Below are positions 33,611 through 46,440 of a DNA stretch of 64,000 nt, one piece after another. The position numbers and the translations under genes are program-made. The notes beneath the pieces were generated by a model, which was not told where the DNA came from, searched no databases, and saw nothing but the letters and a program-made list of their open reading frames with translations. This DNA comes from Aquatica leii (taxonomy: Eukaryota; Arthropoda; Insecta; Coleoptera; Lampyridae), in NCBI GenBank assembly GCA_035610365.1, contig CM069436.1, positions 61,271,505 to 61,335,504 of the forward strand. Direction: 5' to 3'. Numbering within the stretch: the first letter of the stretch is position 1; every line of letters starts with the position of its first letter.

Positions 33611-36600
33611 ACTATTTTATTCTTGCTTTTTTTTGTTCATTTTTTTGTATGTAGTTTCATAGTATTTATTTTTTTACATAGGTTTTGTTTTTTTGTGTTA
33701 TGTTTTTTGGATTTTATATTTATTTTTTATTTTAGATATATGTTCTTTATTGCTGTTATTAAATGATATTTTTGCTAATTTAATTTTTATTTTGTGTATT
33801 TTATTTATTAGTCGTCTCTTTACGTTTTAATTTCTCTCTCTCTACGTCTTTTGACTTATTTTTATTCTTGTTACAGTAAGTGTAGTTATTGCTGCTATAT
33901 ACATAAACATACGTACCTATGTTATAGTTTATGGTATGTATTTTTTGTATACTATTGTTTTCATTTATATATTTAGGTGTTATGTTATTGTCTATTATTT
34001 GCATTAAGTGTGCTAGTTTAGTTGTTTAGAATTTTTTTATTGTTTTGTACTGTTTCTTCATCCGTATATGTGGTTTTTTGTCTTTCTTTTTCACTTTTTT
34101 TTTTTGATTATTTTTAATTTTTACTTTAATTAAATTTATTATTGTATTAGGAATTAGGCTATTTTACGGTAAGTATTATAAGTAGTAGATTATTTGATCT
34201 ACTAATTTTTGTTGTCTTTGTTGCTGTTGCTATTTAGGGTATCTATTTTGAAGTATAAGTGAATTTGGTATCTTAATTCTTGTTTCTAGGATGAGTGTTT
34301 TTAGCAACGTAGTAAGAACTGATTTGCGTCGTCAATACGTTTTCTATTTCTACATTGTTTTTTATTTATTTTAGTAACACCAATATCTACCTAATCAGTC
34401 GTGACTTATCGTTGTTAGATGTTGTTGTTTTTACTACTGTTTATTTCGGCTGTAATTGTATTAGGGTATTGCTTAACCCACGCCCCTGTGGTTTGGAAGT
34501 TATAACGACACTCACCGTAAATTAAAACAGTATCACTGTTGTACATAATAAATAAAATTTTAATTAAATATTATGGAGTATGAGTACGTTTACACGAATC
34601 ACTTAGCAACTAAAACTTACCTAAAAAAATCCGTTAAAAAATCGAGATATATCAGTCTTGTTTTGGTTACAAACAAAGGTAAACATGATCGTGTACACAA
34701 AATACATGTAATAATGCTAAGAAATAAATATTACTACCTGCTTTAATTATTTTATTAACAATTGATTTTGTAGATGATGGAGAATTATAGAAAACAATAA
34801 TTAACACAATACATCATCACGGATTTTAAACCCATCATTTACAGCATGGTTACAATCAAGAAACAATTTCTATTTGTATAGATAGTCAGGACCGGCCTGA
34901 AAACTTTAATTGCAAGTATCTTAAAACTGGGCTACTTTAGACCAAATCTTTATAGACAAAATTTTCATTTAAACCACAAATAAACTACTCATTGAGTTTG
35001 TAGTCGTATTTCAGATACACTTTGAAAAAATAATTTATCACATCAGGAAAAAAATGTCTCTTAACTCCAGAAAGGTTGTCGACTCGTGGTGTAGTCTATG
35101 TCTTATCAAAAGTAGTACCTATTCAGCACTGGTGTCAGATATGCCCTGATGATTTTCAAGTAGCGGTTTTTTAAAGCTTTTTTTAAGTTTTTATTTAATT
35201 TATAATGTATGTTAGTTTGTTTACTTAGGTCAAATCTCGAAAGCTAAATTAAGACCACTTTTTCTTATTCTACGTAGTTGAATTTTTACATGTTGGTTTA
35301 GTTACGACGACAATATTTTTTTATGATAATTATAACTTGATTTGACAATCGGGATTAACTCCAGATAAAGAAACTCTTTAACGGTTTACAGACACGAGTT
35401 TTTGTGTATACATATAATTATGACAGTCGGTTTTAAATAATGAAATGAACAGACTTAGAAACGTGTCTAGCGTAAATTAAAAATTAAAAAATAAATTAAT
35501 AATAAAATTTTTTTTTAATTAAATCAAACATTATACAATTTATATGATATAAAAGCTTGTTGCGAGATTTTTCTATGTAAATAAACAAGAATACAATATC
35601 TAGCTCTATCTTGACACTAGTAATTGTAAGAAATAAAAAATGTGTATAAATTGTATAATGTAATCAATTTATGTGTTTGATTTGATTTAAAGTATGTTTT
35701 CTTCTTTTTAGAGCATTAAAACAAAATGTCGTTTTTTAATTTATTATTATGAATTTATTTATTTACTATTTTTATAAGTGTGTGTAGTTACACTACAAGT
35801 TGATTGTCTTTCTTGTGGCTAGATATTAAATGCAAGACGTAGAGTTGGTGTTTAAAAGCATTAGTTACCTAGGCGGGCCCCTTACATGGTACTATTATTA
35901 GAGCCAGATAAACTACAGTTTTTTAAGTAAAAATTATTCTTTCTCCTTTTTTATCCAAATTGTGACAAATTTTGTTGCAGTCAAATTTGTTAGTTTCACT
36001 TTCTTTCTTAACCTAAAACTACTAGTTTTTACTCATTAATAACAGTACTAATCGAACTTTAAGATATAATTAAAAATATTCATTGTTTTAAAACAAAAAG
36101 AAGCATTATGAACAGTTTATTTTTGTTAATTTGATCATTGAACAGCTGCTATGTAAATATTTTGGTAACACAAATTTCGACAATATATTTTCTGAACAGT
36201 AGAAATTATATTGATAAAACTAGTTATTGTCGTTTTTCTTAAATTGATTTTATTTTTGTCATTTTCATGTTCTGGTAGATTACATGCATTTATTACACTC
36301 GCCGATAAGTGCTATTCTGGTATTACACTATGTAATCTATCATATAGCAGACTGTCGAAGATTCTTTTATTGCAATCGCTATTGATTATGTCGTAATTTT
36401 CTATAATATCATTAAACTCGTTTTAGTATCACATTATACAATGTAGTAAAAACATGCTTTTTGAAATTTTGATGATACCAATATTTTTGCAATAAAATTA
36501 ACCATTATTTGTTTTAGGTTTTATAAATGAGCACGTTTATACCAATAGCAATTATTTTATTCAAACTTGTAGAAGTAAATCTAAGTTTTTATTTACACAT

Positions 36601-37136
36601 TTAATTGTAATTTTAAAACCATTATTGTTATTAAAATAAATATTTGCATTCTATTAACTATTACTTTAATTTACTTAAAGAATGATAATTTGCGTTTTGA
36701 TGCTATTATTTGATAGTTCTAAACCAAAAAGGTAACAACTCGTATATGATGTACCGACAACGCGTATCATATTTTGCTATTACTGTGTCATGTAGGTACA
36801 CCTTTTCTGTTAATAATAGTTTCGCAAAATTTTATTCATATTTAGTCATAATTTTAAACTGAGTCAAACGGTCTTATTACTGCAAACATCAACTATTGTC
36901 GGTGTCGGAGTCGTAGTGAAGATCAGTCTTCTTTAACCTTTTATAGGTTCTATTTTATTGGTGTATTTAGAACGTTGAGTTTTATAGATTTTTTTTTGTT
37001 AGTGTTCTTTTTTGTCAAAACGTAATTTTTTTGAAATGGGAGTATTTTTAAGCTTTGTGCTTGTCCCCGATTATGAGACAAGCACTATACTTTGTAGAGA
37101 ATAGTAGAAACTCGTCGCTTGAGTATTGTGAAGTTA

Positions 37137-37380
37137 ACGGAAATATTGTTTATTGTTCTTAACTGTCTTAACTTAAATTTTTCGCAATTGTAAAGCGTCT
37201 TTGACAGTTTTTGCGCACTTGTCGACATAAATGTCAAATTATTTTTGAGAGAATTTGGGGGCCTCCTAGTATTTGTTCGAGCATTAAAATGTTGTATTCA
37301 TCTCGTTCCTGTGTAAATTGGGCGCTTTTTTCCCAAAAGCGCATTTTTAAACCCGAGTGAAACGAGTCCTCGTTAAATAA
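37137..37380 (+). repeat. Dispersed repeat S, copy 2
   Basis: Partner of 33395-33610. It ends in a small hairpin, ACCCGAGTGAAACGAGTCCTCG, in which the GAG/CTC halves pair. Confidence 0.55.
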
Positions 37381-39891
37381 ACTACTAGTTCATGCCATCC
37401 CTAAGTCTTTCCACGCTTCTATATATATTCTAAAATCTAGTTTTTATTTGAAAGATAGCTTTTTCTTGACTATAATTTTGTTTTTATATATTTCAGCCAA
37501 GCGTCGGTTTTACACTTTAAAGTTGGGGTTTTATAAGTTTTTAGGTTTTTATTCTTGACTATGCTTTTTCTATCTTATATTTCTTCTTCTTCTCTTGGTT
37601 TATTTACCGTAATTTTTTTACAGTTGATATCAACTTTTCAACAATTTTTAAAAAAAAATTTTACTGTTTTTTTTTGAATTTTTGTGCGTTTGTTGAACAC
37701 ATTCAATTAGTATGACTTGGTGTATTAAAAATCTTTATTTTTTGCTTGTATTTTCTCTTGGGTTGAGTGTTCTTTTGTTTAGATTGATTTTATCTTTAGC
37801 GTATGATTAAATCTGTTTTTATTTTAGTTAGTGTTTTCTTCATAGGTTTTAATTCATTTTTATTTATTTATTGTTTTTTCAGTCACGTACGGTACTTAAT
37901 TAGTCGTCAAGGAGTAATTTTTGTTCTAAGTTCTCTTGACTGTTTTTATTGAGGTACAATTAAAGCTGGTTAATGTTTTTTTAATTAATCATTTTTGATG
38001 CAATTAAATGCGCTTGTCAACTTATAGTAGAATTTTAGTAGCTGCCTCGATGTAAACCAGTGACAATATATTGTTACGTAAATTTAACCGTACCTTGCAG
38101 TGGATGGTACTCGGTGTGCTAATTATAAAATAATCAAAACAGCGCCAAACTGCGATCCCGTTTAAATCTGTCAAACACTGAAAGTAAACAAATTGAAAAA
38201 TACAACAAATATATTTATTAAAAATTGATGAAATCACGGGCAGGATAAAAATGCTGCCTAGTTGTGGGAAATTTTGGAATTAAGGATTCCTTTTTTAATT
38301 CTCGAGGAAGTCAGTGCGGAAGAAAAAAATTTAGATTTAAGATAATTAAAAAGCAGTTCCGCAGAAAGGTCCCATGTCTCATCCCAGTTTCCTCCTTACC
38401 GGAGATAATAGTTATATAGGCAAATGTAATTGAAGTTTATAAAGTTGGAAACAATAAATTAGAATAATTATTTCAATAAAGAAAACAAAAAACCCTGTTC
38501 TAGTCCAGGTAAAAAAGAGAAGACTAGATGGCGCCCAATTTCAATTAAAATTAAACGAATTCTAAATGCTTTATACGTCACGAGCTGGCGCGCAGTGAAA
38601 CGTAAAAAGAAAAAAAAATACACGTTACAAGATAAACAAAAAATAAAAATTTGAATCGATGCGAACCTAGTGATTTCGCAATCGGATAAATTTAAAACGT
38701 AATTGCTTAAACAAGTTGGCATGAATTAGTCGTGACAATATCTATATTTAAGTTGTTCGTATTTACATTCGACATCAATATAATTAATTAAATTAATAGA
38801 TAATAAAAAAAGATTTTACTCATGCTGTCCAAACATTCTATTAGCTAATGGCATGCTCAAATCGTTCTCTAAACTTGCTAAAAGAGTAGGAATAAATAAT
38901 TAGATGAATGATGATATCACAAGTAAATTGCTCGTAAGCCAATTAATAAACTTTATAAACCGAATGCGTCACGCCTACAAATGACTTTCACTATAAATAT
39001 CGTAGGTGTGTCTTCAAGATTAATCGCCCATCACACAAGGTTTTCAACAAATTGAACCAATGTTTACATTCGTACGTGCTCCAAGCCATCGACTCGAAAG
39101 ACATGTATTTAATAGACATGTACAATTCAAAAGCGGCAAACAGGTGGCGGCAGCCCAAGCCGCTATGATAATACGTAAAAATTGAATCGCGTTGTAAAAA
39201 TAGAAGTTAATTCTTATCCCAGCAAACCTTTCACAAGCAACACATACGATACAAAATCAAAGCACCTATTTATTACGTGGATGATGATGTCTAGATAAGA
39301 AAGAGAAGAAAGTAAAATCTCGCCAATAGGAAAATGACCTAAACTCAAATAGTTTGCAGTTTCAGTGAGATCAGATGAAAGAGCGCATAACAAAACTCTC
39401 CGAAAGTGAGAATCGCGGTACCCATTTTGCAATATAACAGACGCTTAGCGAACTTAATAGCTGCTTTTCTTAGGTATCTGAAATAAAAAACATACGGAGG
39501 GTTAAAAATCCAGTTAATACTATGAAGTGAGAGACGTTCGCAAAAGGAATGATAGTTTTTGCCCAAAATTAATACAGATCAGCAAACTTTTTAGCTGCGC
39601 CAACAAAATGGCGAACGACTCGCGATGAACCTATCTAAACATACCAAAAAAAGCTTCTGCAGATAAAGACGAAGCAAACTCCAGATGTACAGTTTTAGTC
39701 GCGTTGCAGACAAACAAACACAGATAGTCTTCAGTAGTACGAGACGAACAAAAAGTATTAACCTTAACAGTAAAAGGTCTTGCATAACCTACACCGGTTA
39801 CGATAAAAGCCCTTTGCGGATTTACCTGATCCGCTGGTAAAGGCGCCATTGCTGGCTTGAACGGGTTAGCTCTGAAACGATGACACGTGAT

Positions 39892-41016
39892 CAGTGTTGT
39901 GCATTATCTAGATGAAATTATATAGATAATTCATCTAGATAATTTTTCATCATCTTTTTCCTTATCTAGATAAAAGTATTGAATATTATCTAGATGATTA
40001 TCTTAGATGATTTTTCTGTTATCTATCATGAAATTATCTAGATGATTTCTTAAAAGTAACAATAATTTTTTAGTTTAGATTGGTTTTTTTGTAATTTTTA
40101 TATTCGTAAACATAATATAGTTTGTAATGTCTGTCGTACCGTAGTACGGTCTAGATCGTTAAATCCTGATAAATAATCGTCGTAGATGTTTCGCATTTTT
40201 GCAGCTGCTGACAAAAACTACAGCGATAAGTATCTTATCGTCTTTAGAAACAATAATAAGCTTTTTGATATAAGTACGTTTATTCAATACATTATCTTGC
40301 ACGATTCATACATTGAGATTAACAGTTACTAGTTTAGTAGTTTTGAAAATCTAATTAGTTGAAATGGCTACACAGCAAAACTATGCCCAAATAGAAAAAA
40401 TGCTTAATTGAAAAAGAGAAAATTCATGACTTTTTGAGCAGTTGAAAATGGCACACGTGATTTAGAGTTTTTTTTAAAGACCATTTAAGTCATGGAACTT
40501 TTACCTTACTCTTTAAATAAACTTGTCGAGTAAGTAATATTAACGTTAAAATAAAGTCGCAATAAAATCCTAATGTAGACCCGTTAAAACCTAAATTTTT
40601 TTAGAAGAAAAAAAACTGCTTGCGTTTTTTTTTAAATATCTAAAAACTAATTCTTTTAATGCTCGCTGATGTAAGCTGCTCAAAATTTAAAATACAATAA
40701 ATTTTTAAGGATTAGTTGGTTTTTTAAATAGTAAATTTAATAAACAAAAACATTGAATTGGTATTTATTCTGTAATGAGATCATATTGTACATTTACGTA
40801 TATGATAATTAAATGGTAACAATCAATTAAAGTTATTACCTGTTTGTACCTATTTGATAGAATCATCTATCGTATTATCTACGTAAATTATAGATTATCT
40901 TATCTATTATCTAGATAAATTCTTCAACTTGTATCTAAACGTTATCTAGATAAAAAAATTGGAAATTATCTATTATCTCATCTAGATAAAAATTAAATTA
41001 TCTATGCACAACACTG
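39892..41016. mobile_element. hAT-like non-autonomous element with ATTATCTAGAT microrepeats
   Basis: The ends are CAGTGTTGTGCAT and its exact inverted copy ATGCACAACACTG. Target duplication CACGTGAT is exact at 39884-39891 and 41017-41024. The first and last 170 bp or so are packed with variants of ATTATCTAGATAA, itself palindromic; the middle is plain AT-rich DNA with no open frame. CAGTG ends plus an 8-bp duplication fit hAT. The microrepeats may be transposase-binding sites (inference). Inserted in the Pao fossil. Confidence 0.9.
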
Positions 41017-42492
41017 CACGTGATGCATTGACGGGTGCGTTTCCTCAGCTGCAAAATAATTCAGAAGTTAGATTGTAACAGAGCTTAAACAGTTTGAAAA
41101 CCAGAATGAAGAGAGGCGACATGATAGTAAGAACAGGAAAAAGCGGAAAGATAAGTTTGCTGAGGTAATAACAGCGTACGCACTCTAAGAAGACTCTTCT
41201 CATCAACAAATGGAGATAACTGTTCTAAAAAAGGAGGGATGTGTTTACCTTATCGAAGCAACAAAATCTTTTTTCTATAATAAGCTGCTTGAGTTATAGG
41301 TACGGACGCAAGCATAGGTAGCTTTTGTAGTTTGGCAGGCGAAAAAAATAGACGTTCGTTGTCAACAGAAAAAACTGGGTTGCAAACTTGAGCGTTTTGA
41401 AAGAAACGAAGTATCCATGCAAACCTTTGTTGCATTTTTAGAAAAGAAGAAAATCGTTTGGTGACTGAAAGTAAAGGATGAGAAGGTACAACACGAGTAA
41501 GAAGAGTTGCACCGACTTTAGGACTAGGTAGCAAAGAATTCAAAACTGTCAAAATAGAAAAAGAAGGCCGCTACGACAGAGGTTTACTTAGCAAAATCGA
41601 ATCGGAAATCCAGAGAAAAGCGCTGCTTATAACTTTATAAGTAGCACCACGACAGGTTAAATCAGCAGAATTTTTTGCAGTATCAACGTGATGCTATTGA
41701 TGTCGTTTAGTGACATCAAAAATAGTTATAATATGGTTAGCGACAAAGTTATGAAGACGATGCGGAGAGAGTGAGAGCCACGCTAGTTGAGCGTAACTAT
41801 AAAGCCGAGCTTTTTTAATAGTTGTACAAGCAAATCCAGGTTTAATTAAATGGAAAAGGCGCGCTAGCAAAAGCACTCCACAAAGTTTGAATCTTAGAAT
41901 GCACAAAACTTTTACGACAGCGTATCCCTTCTGAGAAACATCGCAGAATCTAACAACGTGTGGGATTTGATGAAAAAAAAGATAGATGCATCGGTATGTG
42001 TATTTGCGAGATGTAAGGCAAGCCGTCTACCAATTTACTCTATTCGCAGGCCATGCCCATATATGGTGTAGAACGAGCTTCATTGTAAAGAACAGAAGTG
42101 AAAGGAACCCTAAAAGATCAAATATTCTAACAATGTAAAAGAGAACTGTTCTTTTAATGCAGTAGCCAGTAAAGGGTTGAACTTGAAAGGAAAATGTGTC
42201 TAAACGATGATTCCAGCAAAGACGAAGAGTTTTGAAAAACTTATCCTTAGTCAAAAACCATAAAGGAGTTACTAAATGATCCTCAGGAAGACCTACTACC
42301 TACCTCAAGGACATTACTGAACCATTTTTGCTATTAAAACCCTTCTTTGCTCAAAAGATCAGTAAACTCGGTGCGTAGAATGAGTGCGTCCCTCGATTGT
42401 GACAATGCTAGTTATCACGTCATCAACATACGTATTTTTAAAGATGGCAACGGAAGCTGCCAGGTAGAGAAAACCGTCGTCTACAACTAATT

Positions 42493-44816
42493 CTAGAGTG
42501 GAAATACAAAACGGTCAAAGTGCCAAAAGTAAGTTCTGAGAAAATTAACAAAACGTTTATTTATGAACTGAAGTACTATATAATATACATGTTTTACATT
42601 TATTCTTAACTGTATATAAGTAACCTCTCCTAGAAAAAAAAATAAACAAGAACACAACTTTGATACATAAAAAAAAATATTACACTGAAAAAGTTCTGAA
42701 ACGTTCAAGGTCCACTGACAAATAATGGTGCACTAAAATTTTTAAACATTTTGCTCGATGTGAAAGAAGCTCTCTAGTCGTCGCAATAAGCTTGTCGTAG
42801 TAGTGGTAATGTTTTAAAGTTATGTAATCAAGCATACTCTCAATGTTTGCAAGTTTTTTGGCACTTATTCTGTTTCGGCATTCTAGTGCAGGCGAAACAA
42901 TGTCAGCAAGTTGATTTGACTTTTTTCCCTTTTTGAGAACGTTGCACACATTCCATGATTCAAATTCACTAAATGATTTTCTAGTTTTAATAACTGCTGG
43001 ATTTTCTCTGTTGATTTCCATTCATGAAACCTGAGAGATTTGTAGTTTCGTTGTATTTATGTAATCATCAGCTACTTGTAGGAAATTCAGAAAATTATGT
43101 TATTGTAAACGCACCACCTTAAATGGATTTTTATGGCGTGCACTGGCGATCATCTTTTCTAAACCATAAGGAACAAAACATTTTGTTACTCGCTTCCTCT
43201 TTTCAATTTGTGCGAAATCTCTATCGCATGTGAGGTAGCTGTGTCCACTTACTAAGAACTTTTGTTCTATTTGTTCGAAAACACTTGAAGCTACCAGATA
43301 TATCAGGAACATAAGAAGAATTCTATTTTTATTTTGCCTTGTGCAGTTGTCGCACCAAATAATAAGCTTACTTTTTTTAACGAACATTTTTTGGTCCATA
43401 GTGAAAACCTTCCACAAAGCAGAGGCAATTTCGTTATCTCCTCTACCTGTTATTGCCTCGTCCCATAAGCACATTATGCCGGTTTCTGTATCAGATATAT
43501 GTACACCAAAGTTGTAGCACGAAAGTTGGCGATTGTAAAACATGTCGGAATGAGTGAGGGTGGGTATAAACAAAACTTGCTGTAAATCGATTGATACGAC
43601 GTTGGTGTCGCTGTCAATACTTTGAGAGGCTGCATAATCTTTTTTCATGATTGCCCTTGCTTTCTCGACTTTTCTATGATGCAGCTCCAACTGTTTAGAT
43701 AGTGTATGCTTTTCTGGACAGTTAGATGGTGTAGCTCTGATTTTATTATTCAATTTGTCACAAGATGAACATGTATCCGATTTAGAACGGCCAAACCGCA
43801 GCATTGGGTAATCTTTGTGTAAAACAGTACGATAAAACTTATATGTAACGATGGAGTATAGAAATTTCTTTTTAAAGGCAAGAAACATACCATTTATATT
43901 AAGATCTGGACTTAGAAATTCCCTGCTTGATTTGCTTCAACTGTAGTGATTCTCCTTTCTAAGAAATGTATTTATGTGTTCTTTGACTTGATGTCTTATG
44001 TCCTCTGAGAATTTTACACGTTTGCTGTTTTTCCCGCGTTGATCGACGAATTTCAGGTCACCTCGTTTTTTTCATTCGGTTAGTTCCTGAACTTAAATCG
44101 AATATCTCGACAAAAGTTTTTCTGCATACTTGAATGTGCCCACCCTGATCATCCGGAACCGTGTAGTATACTGAGCATTGTTTACAACTTGCCGCTGGTA
44201 CCTCGTATTTTCCGTGACGCCTTCTATTCACCTTTCCCACCTGGATAAGAGTTAGAAGGAAGGTACCTTGTTTTTCATAGTCGAAAGTTGCGTACAAGTC
44301 GTTAAAAAGCCTTAGCTTTTGATCAAACGAGATTGTTTTGCACTGGTACCGGCAGGAGCAATGCATCTAAAATAAAAAGCTTCTTCAACAAGACGTAGAA
44401 TATGAGGTTATAGTTCTCTTACCTTTGCAACTGGTGCTTTTTTAGCTGATATTTTCTTGTCCTTATAATTTGTATGGGGTAAACCAGCAAGCTTTAACCT
44501 TTTCCTTTCTTTTCTGACACTCTCACTTCCTTTTTTCTTATTTTTGCTCGCTTTTCCAGCAGCAGCAACGTCTTCATTTGCTTGCATTTCGATTAAACTC
44601 TTTAGACAAAAGATGGCACATAGACCGTTTAAGCAGAATATACGCGCTGGGACTTAGACCTTCCCCCATTTGTACTATGCGACTTCACTCGTTAAAGTTC
44701 ATCATAACACATAGACCGTTTTGTGGGTTATTGGCGGTGGCACTTAGACCATAAAAACAAACCAAACTCAAAACTCATGAAACAGGCACTTAGACCGTTT
44801 TGCATTTCCACTCTAG
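42493..44816 (-). mobile_element. DNA transposon encoding a DUF7869-like protein (possibly Sola-type)
   Basis: Inverted ends of 32 bp with two mismatches: CTAGAGTGGAAATACAAAAC and on at the left, CTAGAGTGGAAATGCAAAAC and on at the right in reverse complement, both continuing CGGTCWAAGTGCC. Flanks carry AATT at 42489-42492 and 44817-44820. The Pao sequence resumes directly on both sides, which confirms the borders. Subterminal copies of ACTTAGACCGTTTT, CATAGACCGTTT and GACTTAGACCTT occur in the right 180 bp. The only gene lies on the minus strand. A 4-bp duplication and acidic RNase-H-like motifs would suit the Sola superfamily; that is recalled, not tested. Confidence 0.85.
42680..44587 (-). 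pseudogene. DUF7869-like putative transposase gene with introns
   Basis: The start ATG is at 44587-44585, followed by a Lys-rich exon; a 56-bp GT-AG intron (44422-44367) follows. Exon 2 (from 44366) begins MHCSCRYQC, the Cys-rich start of this family (CRYKCKxKI...). It goes on to KFVDQRGKNSKRVKFSEDIR, then the main block (43888-43100) with FGRSKSDTCSSCDKL, a zinc-binding-like motif. The acidic motifs are VVSIDLQQ, LIIWCDNCTRQNKN and GHSYLTCDRDFAQIEK. These fit a DDE/D RNase-H fold. A likely second intron (about 43120-43070) leads to a C-terminal part ending at 42680. One frame change in an A-run near 44060 and two in-frame TGA codons (about 43940 and 43020) make this copy a pseudogene, but a lightly damaged one. 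The family is widespread in insects and usually labelled 'uncharacterised'. Confidence 0.8.
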
Positions 44817-46440
44817 AATTGTTGAAGACATCGCTGAGCCAGGTAAGTTGAAGGAGTTAAGCCGTACGTTACCGTATTCAGTTCATACTCAACGACGGTA
44901 GTATGAATGCATTCGGATTAATAAATGTGTTGAAACAACAATCTTCACGTCGTAACAAAATTTGTCGTCATCACGCAAATACCACAACACAAAACGATTG
45001 GATTTAATCTAAAAGTTATCAGAATAACAAAAATATCCTTTTGTAACTTAGAACCACTTAAAAGTTGCTCGCTTAAATACCTACTATAAAGAGAAGACGA
45101 ACCGTTAAAAACAACACAAATATTAGTTCCTTTTTTACTGCATTTAGAAACACAGTAATGGGGTCGCACATATGACGTAAAAAAAGTACCAACAAACATG
45201 TGACCCAAGTCTCGATACTCAGACATAAATGGTTGATAAGCGGCATAACGAGAAAAATCTGAAATAAAACGCCTTTCTAAATTTAAAAATGCTGTGTACG
45301 ATGACTTTGAATTAGCAGTAACATTGATAGCGTTGGGCTTTAGAGGTAAAGCGACAACATTTTGACCTTTGAAAGTTCGAGCATGAGTATTGCTAAACAA
45401 GCGTTTGCACTATTGTTCGTTAGAATTACGGATCTTTGCTACGGGCATTTCCTCAATTTTCCAGAACTTGACAAAGAAGTTTGAAGGATTTGACTGAAGA
45501 TTTAGAAGAAACAGACGAAGAAGTTAACTAACTTAAACTTACAGGACCTACATTAACGCACCAATAGTAGCAAAAATTGAAAAACACCTTTAATTATATA
45601 GAAACCTTTTCGAAAGACTGTGGGAAATAAATTACCTCTGATTTTTATCCCGGTGTGTGAAAATATTTATCGGCTGGTTGACGATGTTTTAGACTAAAAT
45701 AGACTTGTTCGAAAAATCATAGCGTTAGTAATAGTAGAGACTTGCGAAACTGGATCTTGAACTGCCCTTACAGGGCAAAAATTACCGCAACTATCTCGAA
45801 GTAGAGCTTGAATGGTACCGAAAAAATCAGTATGATTAGAATAAGAAGGTGGAAACCCACAAGTTATTGTTTGAGCAACTGGAATATTAATTGAAAAAGT
45901 ATTCGCTTTCAAAAGTACAGGATTAGTGCACACATGATCGCTCATATTTACAATCTGCTATTAATTGATCTCCGAGACAATTAAAGTAGCGCGTGCGATT
46001 ACGCATGGTTTTGCTTCTTTCATCTATTGACATTCGTTGGAATTTGGAACACCAAGTAATATTGTCATCGGATTTACATACAGGGCAACGTTGAAGTGAT
46101 GAAAAGGAACGATTGTAAGTAGAATTAAATTTATTAGTTTGAATAAGCGCAGTAGCAAAATGCGGCTTAGTAGGTAAAGAAACCTTCTTACCTCAAAAGC
46201 GAACGGAAGTAGCGGCTATAAGCATTTTTGGTTTGACCTTTGTCAAAGGACGTGATTTGACTTTAGCAGCAGATAGTTCGAAATTACGTACTTGTCGATT
46301 GATAAACTCAATAAGTCTCTTATAAGTAGAAAAATCATCTGCTTGTCGTGGAGATTCAAATTTACGAGAGCTAGATGGATCCAAATTACGCATAGCGTAG
46401 GGCGTCCTCGAGCGGGTCAAAGCGATAAACACAGCCACGG

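Larger units (their letters stand above)
31950..38732. other. Long AT-rich non-coding stretch with a few repeats
   Basis: Almost 7 kb without a supportable gene. T-rich runs dominate 32.7-34.2 kb and 37.4-37.9 kb. A hairpin with GTGTTACAAT / ATTGTAACAC arms lies at 32930-32995. A repeat pair lies at about 33395-33610 and 37137-37380 (listed separately). Short open frames (for example 32274-32492, 33801-34004, 36211-36396, 38468-38722) show no domain. Confidence 0.45.
38733..46440 (-). mobile_element. Old Pao/BEL-type LTR element, broken, with two nested insertions
   Basis: Minus-strand fossil. Parts recognised: gag-like region with TPYAMRNLDP and a Cys/His knuckle (about 46.0-46.44 kb), protease-like and reverse-transcriptase start (about 44.95-45.95 kb), YVDDV-type catalytic region (about 42.4 kb) and RNase H region (about 41.7-42.3 kb). 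Next come a linker region (about 41.1-41.55 kb), integrase (PLPADQV ... TKTVHLEFASSLS, about 39.6-39.85 kb) and a probable 3' LTR (about 38733-39240), recognised by its match to the fragment at 2.5-4.2 kb. A 5' LTR was not found. Many breaks; old. A hAT-like element (39892-41016) and a DUF7869-encoding element (42493-44816) lie inside. Confidence 0.85.

Noticed and set aside
38529-38538. TGGCGCCCAA resembling a tRNA-Lys primer-binding site
   Set aside because: It is on the plus strand, has no LTR end immediately to its left, and does not fit the minus-strand Pao element; likely chance.
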